A stretch of 64,000 nt of DNA from Magnolia sinica (taxonomy: Eukaryota; Streptophyta; Magnoliopsida; Magnoliales; Magnoliaceae). A model generated the notes under the pieces. It saw nothing but the letters and a program-made list of their open reading frames with translations, was not told the origin of the DNA and ran no database searches. A program made the position numbers and the translations under genes. Positions 61,068 to 64,000 of the stretch are shown piece after piece; within the stretch, counting starts at the first letter, position 1; each line of letters starts with the position of its first letter. The stretch is taken from NCBI RefSeq assembly GCF_029962835.1, contig NC_080582.1, positions 78,736,177 to 78,800,176 of the forward strand. The letters are read 5' to 3'.

Positions 61068-62779
61068 GGAGAGTCTGCAACCAATTTGCAAAACAAAGGG
61101 AAGGTATTTGTAAAAATTGAAAATAAGGAACTCTCTATATTTTTTGCTTAGGTTTTTTACCATTGTAATTAGGGGTGTACATCGAGTTGAACCAAGTCGA
61201 GTTAGCCTCAGCTCGACTCAGCTCAGCCACTAGCTGACCTCAGCTCGAACTTGGCTCGGCTCAGTCCTCGAGCCTGACTAGCCAGCCCGGCTCAATTCAG
61301 TCAGCAGCTCGGGCCAGTTCGAGTATTTTATCAAACACCTTATAAGTAACATAAAAATCAAGAAAAAAAAAAAGGCATTTGTTTCATATACATACCTTCC
61401 TTGCCACCAACCACACTTCGTTGAGTCATTTCATCAAATGCTTGGTGAACAACATCAATATCAAAGTAACCGAGTCATCGAACTGGTTCGATCCGAGTTC
61501 GATCCAAGTCGAGTTGAGCTAAGGCTAGCTCGAACTCATTTTCGAGCTCAAAAAATCAGCTCGACTCGGCTCGAACTCAGCTTCAAACCAAGTCGAATCA
61601 AGCTTTTTCGAGTCTGAGTCGAGAGAGCTAACATAGCTAGCTCGGTTCTTGTACCCCTATTTGTAATGAGAAAAAGGTGTATAACAAGAGAGAAATGCAG
61701 CTCACATGTGTTGGTGTGGCACATGCATAAGGCATCCAAGCCGTTCATCAGGCAGGACCCACTCTGCAGATGCCCCAGAACAAAATTCAGGCCAATGCAC
61801 TCATATGGTGGGCCATACCTACTTTGAATTAGGCTATTGATTGATGTTTTTAACAGCCCAATCCATTTAGTCACGGCATCAGCATGTTGAACCCTCCGAT
61901 ATCTCACACATGTATAAAGTTGGCACGCGTGATCCGCGATTCGTTGAAACCGGACAACGGGTCTTGAGGCCCGTTGGCTGGGCTCAGCGAAGGACCGTAA
62001 CCCTTTACAACAACCGTTGTAGGCAACAGGTACAAAGAAGTTCTGTGGGGCCCAATGCATTGTGTGGGGTAAATCCACTCCATCCATCAGGTGCGCCCTC
62101 TCATTTCCACTTTATGCATTAATAATAATCGTGATCTAAAACCCCTATGGGCCACATCATGGGGAACAATGCAATCCCATGCTTAAAACCTCTAAGATCA
62201 CACGGTGTGGCCAACCTGTGTTATGTATCACCCCCATTTTTTGAAGTGTCCCTCCATCCTTGTGAGGCTCGCTCGATGAATAGGTTCAATGGAATATACA
62301 AAACAATCAGAGGCCTCATACACAAACCAACGGTTGGCATCCCCTCCCAATTATTCCCTATGGTGTGGCCTATCTAATCAGTGGGTCAGAATGATTTTTA
62401 CTCCCGGGATCTAATCTCAAGTTATTCACCTGATGGACCGAATGGATGTGACACAAAAAATAGAGTGGGCCCCACAGAGCTCTTAGACTATGCCTGCTAG
62501 GCACAAAGACGGTGCATATACCAGCTATTTCTCTCTCACCTCCACCATGCAATCGTGGAAGAGTAATCGAAGCAGCTTGCCAGGGAGAGTAGGATCGAAG
62601 GACGACTCAGACCTCACTGCATTTTTCACTAGCATTTCAAGATCTGGGCACGAATATGAGTAGAAATCCAAGGAGAGATTGGAAGTAGTAGGAATAGGTA
62701 GGACTAAGAGAAGGAAAACGAAGAGAGAAAATCTCCTCGGGTTACAAAGATGGTTTGTTGGGGCTTGTTTGGACACCAT
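53895..62779 (-). CDS. Class III peroxidase (peroxidase 46-like), four exons
   Basis: Exons on the minus strand: 62779-62540, 59025-58846, 57894-57729 and 54310-53895 (stop TAA), giving 333 residues. A secreted haem peroxidase that uses H2O2 to oxidise phenolics in the apoplast. Residues 1-34 form a signal peptide ([18 protein letters not shown]). Distal site RLLFHDC has Arg71 and His75; the proximal haem ligand is His198 in GAHTIG. Eight cysteines pair as in the family: 44-120, 77-82, 126-328, 205-239. Introns interrupt at the three classical positions and all obey GT..AG. Similarity is strongest to Arabidopsis PER46 ([45 protein letters not shown]). Met replaces the usual Phe in HDCFVEGCD. 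The start at 62779 is chosen because a TATA box lies between it and the upstream ATG at 62884. Introns 1 and 3 exceed 3.4 kb each and are full of repeats. Confidence 0.95.
55022..55739 (-). mobile_element. Solo LTR in peroxidase intron 3, fossil
   Basis: Starts TGACATAGGGAGGGACGTGA and ends near CACTCTACATTA. It aligns along its length with the solo LTR at 36581-37283 (shared TACTATAAATAGTA-type segments and GAATCCACGAGG). Flanks only loosely agree. It reads in the same direction as the peroxidase gene. Confidence 0.7.
56367..56720 (+). mobile_element. LTR of the same family, opposite orientation, shortened fossil
   Basis: TGATGTAGAGCAAAGATGGG.. to ..TCATGTCCCTCTCTGCGCCA is the reverse complement of the 55 kb LTR ends, but about half the length. 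Confidence 0.65.
56870..57023 (-). mobile_element. SINE (Au-like), copy 2, in peroxidase intron 3
   Basis: Minus strand: ATAGCTTAAGTGGTAGATTG (A box), CAGGTTTCAGTATCAATTTC (decayed B box), then a tail of AATAATAATAATTAATAATA. Flanks TACCCCTTAT and TATCCCTTAT agree in nine of ten bases. More diverged than copy 1. Confidence 0.78.
57895..58845 (-). other. Peroxidase intron 2 (951 bases)
   Basis: GTAAG donor at 58845, TTTATGTAG acceptor ending at 57895. It holds AT-rich DNA and decayed repeat text, no gene. Confidence 0.93.
60028..60053. repeat. (TTA)n microsatellite
   Basis: Uninterrupted TTA run just left of element B copy 2. Confidence 0.95.
60060..60446. mobile_element. Foldback MITE, family B, copy 2
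   Basis: Strong inverted arms: CGGAATCTAAACGGTCCACG and GCGGCACCCCTTGAAAC on the left, GTTTCAAGGGGTGCCGC and CGTGGACCGTTCAGATTCCG on the right. Homologous to 5310-5663. No ORF. Confidence 0.85.
60447..60463. repeat. (TA)n microsatellite between B and C
   Basis: Short AT run at the same junction as at 5722-5741. Confidence 0.9.
60465..60975. mobile_element. Foldback element C (Micron-like), copy 2, uninterrupted
   Basis: About 510 bases with ends GAACTTCCCACGAGGTCGAG and CTCGACTTCACGGGAAGTTA, inverted. It serves as the empty-site reference for the copy at 5742-6923. (TA)n flanks both sides. Confidence 0.82.
60976..61064. repeat. (TA)n microsatellite, about 89 bases
   Basis: A perfect AT dinucleotide run directly at the right end of element C. 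Open frames here encode only Ile-Tyr repeats and are artefacts. Confidence 0.99.
61170..61659. mobile_element. hAT-like non-autonomous element with 8-base target duplication
   Basis: Ends TAGGGGTGTACATCGAG and TTCTTGTACCCCTA are inverted. Flanks ATTGTAAT (61162-61169) and TTTGTAAT (61660-61667) agree in seven of eight bases, fitting the hAT 8-base duplication. Subterminal GAGCTCGACTCGGCTCGAAC motifs are abundant. No ORF of note. Confidence 0.85.
61680..62520. mobile_element. MITE-type arms in peroxidase intron 1
   Basis: Contains CCGTTCATCAGGCAGGACCC near 61740, GTTCTGTGGGGCCCAATGCA near 62040 and ATAGAGTGGGCCCCACAGAG near 62460. Probably two overlapping, decayed members. Boundaries not resolved. 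Confidence 0.5.
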
Positions 62780-62860
62780 AGGAATGAGATTTGAAAGAGA
62801 TGTGATGTTGAGAGATTGATGGAATGGAGTCTCTTTCTCTGCCTCCCTCACATTGTCTTG

Positions 62861-62868
62861 TTTATATC
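62861..62868 (-). promoter_or_regulatory. TATA box of the peroxidase gene
   Basis: GATATAAAC on the minus strand, about 85 bases upstream of the chosen start codon, giving a leader of roughly 50-60 bases. A CT/GA-rich stretch adjoins it. Confidence 0.6.
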
Positions 62869-62904
62869 TCTCTCTACCTCCCATGAAAGAGAAGGGTGCA
62901 ATGA

Positions 62905-63335
62905 ACTAGCCAATGGCAAGGGTTCGGAGCTCTGTGGACCCCAACATGATGTATGTGTCTCATCCATTCCGTCCATCCATTTTTCCAGATAATTTTAAGA
63001 TATGGATCAAAAACTGAGGTAAATAAAAATCTCAAGTGGGCCACACAGTGTTTATTGAACTCTCACCATTAAAAACCTCTTGGGGCTACAAAAGTTTTGG
63101 ATCAAGCTGATATTTGATTTTTACCTCCATCCAGGTATGTATGACCTAATCTACAGGTTAGATGTCAAATAAACATTACAGTAGGCCCTAGAGGTTTTTA
63201 ATGGTAGACATTTAATCACTACTGTTTTCCCATGGTGTGGTCCACCTGATTTCTTTTATCTGTAATAAAGTATTAAAATGATGTGTAAAAATGGATGGAC
63301 GGCATGGTGGGTCCACAGAGCGCACCGACCACTAG
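62905..63335. mobile_element. Foldback MITE directly upstream of the peroxidase TATA box
   Basis: Arms GAGCTCTGTGGACCCCAACA and GGTGGGTCCACAGAGCGCAC face each other around GGATCAAGCTGATATTTG. Its left edge is about 40 bases from the TATA box. Confidence 0.78.
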
Positions 63336-64000
63336 CCACCTGGCCAGTGGCAGCATCACTAGCCAAACCGCGTCCACAATTAATGGTGCCACCAGCTCAG
63401 CACTCAAGCCAACCTATTTCTCATAAAAGCTGCATTTATTTAAGTGACAGGGTCTTGCTAGAGTACATCCTTATGTGTTTATCTTTCGATGTGGTGTCAT
63501 TTTTCAATGATCCAGACTGTTTATATGATGGACCACACCTTGGATTGGTTTTAGAAAAAGAACCGTACGCTAGCCTGACAATGCGTAGTCACACGTACGG
63601 GGCAATGCCACCTATCGCAGGAGAACTTGCATGAGATCAACGCCATCCATCATGTTCACCTTGAAAACCAAAAACTGGTTGGCCCAAAACTTTGGTAGGC
63701 CACGAATAAAGATGGGACGCCCAACCTTAGTTGTGTATGGACGGTTGTTGCTTATTTATGGCATCCAATTCACTCATATGAGGAGGCCAATTGTGGAATC
63801 CACCAAAAAAGATGGAAAATAAACGTAATCCCAGAAATCAAATTCTCATTAATGGATAATTGTTTGCAATGCATATCTATATTATTAATATAATAAATAA
63901 AAAAATCAAAATTCATAATTATCAAAATTAGTAAAAATTTAACTCTAATAAAAATCATAATTTTAATAAAACTCTTTTAAAGCTTAATTTCTAAAAATAA
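63336..64000. other. Intergenic DNA, no gene
   Basis: AT-rich to the window edge. Open frames at 63278-63634 and 63631-63822 have no family features. Confidence 0.5.

Larger units (their letters stand above)
59026..62539 (-). other. Peroxidase intron 1 (3.5 kb)
   Basis: GTGAG donor at 62539, TTTACAG acceptor ending 59026. It contains a decayed MITE (about 59500-59880), (TTA)n, foldback elements B and C with (TA)n microsatellites, a hAT-like element and further MITE-type arms at 61680-62520. Confidence 0.93.

Noticed and set aside
60918-61151. Open frames encoding Ile-Tyr repeats
   Set aside because: Produced solely by the (TA)n microsatellite.
62780-62884. Upstream ATG of the peroxidase (35 extra N-terminal residues)
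   Set aside because: A TATA box lies between this ATG and the next in-frame ATG, and the extra residues would push the signal peptide inward. The start at 62779 gives a normal signal peptide and length.

Overview
The window is nuclear DNA of a flowering plant. Three protein-coding genes have plant family membership, plant intron structure and GT..AG splice sites: an S-adenosylmethionine decarboxylase near the left end (+), a short-chain dehydrogenase near 48 kb (-), and a class III peroxidase spread over 53.9-62.8 kb (-). Everything else is repeat-rich intergenic or intronic DNA. The very high density of palindromic elements carrying GTGGGCCCCAC-type ends and CATCATGGTGG arms suggests a woody early-diverging angiosperm (magnoliid type). 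That is an inference from general familiarity and I cannot prove the lineage.

Layout. 0.5-3.0 kb: SAMDC with a TATA box, a leader intron, the overlapping tiny/small upstream ORF pair (the small uORF itself is spliced) and an intronless proenzyme ORF. 3-13.8 kb: intergenic, with foldback MITEs, a 2.2 kb inverted-repeat element, a hAT-like element, tandem repeats and probable old LTR sequence. 13.8-24.1 kb: one old Ty3/gypsy (Tat-type) retrotransposon with both LTRs, gag to integrase remnants and a separate antisense gene remnant before the 3' LTR; it is badly decayed and carries a nested hAT-like element. 24-36 kb: intergenic MITEs, an SINE-like relic, a 37-bp minisatellite and an orphan promoter-like segment. 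36-42.5 kb: a solo LTR, other LTR-like pieces, and a ~190-bp tandem repeat with a ~20-bp minisatellite. 43-47 kb: MITEs and AT-rich DNA. 47.5-48.3 kb: SDR main exon. 48.4-53.6 kb: MITEs (one with a perfect 9-bp target duplication), an RTE-type LINE relic, an SINE with target duplications and an LTR fragment. 53.9-62.8 kb: four-exon peroxidase whose introns are swollen by LTRs, an SINE, MITEs and a hAT-like element. 62.9-64 kb: a MITE directly upstream of the peroxidase TATA box.

The three genes do not form a pathway or cluster. The strongest unusual signals are (a) a family of 490-555 bp foldback MITEs with 9-bp target duplications, which points to Mutator-like mobilisation; (b) a composite arrangement, foldback element B - microsatellite - element C - microsatellite, found twice 55 kb apart, with element C flanked by (TA)n/(GT)n in the manner of microsatellite-targeting 'Micron' elements; and (c) the SAMDC small uORF intron, whose retention would remove the conserved C-terminus of the regulatory peptide.
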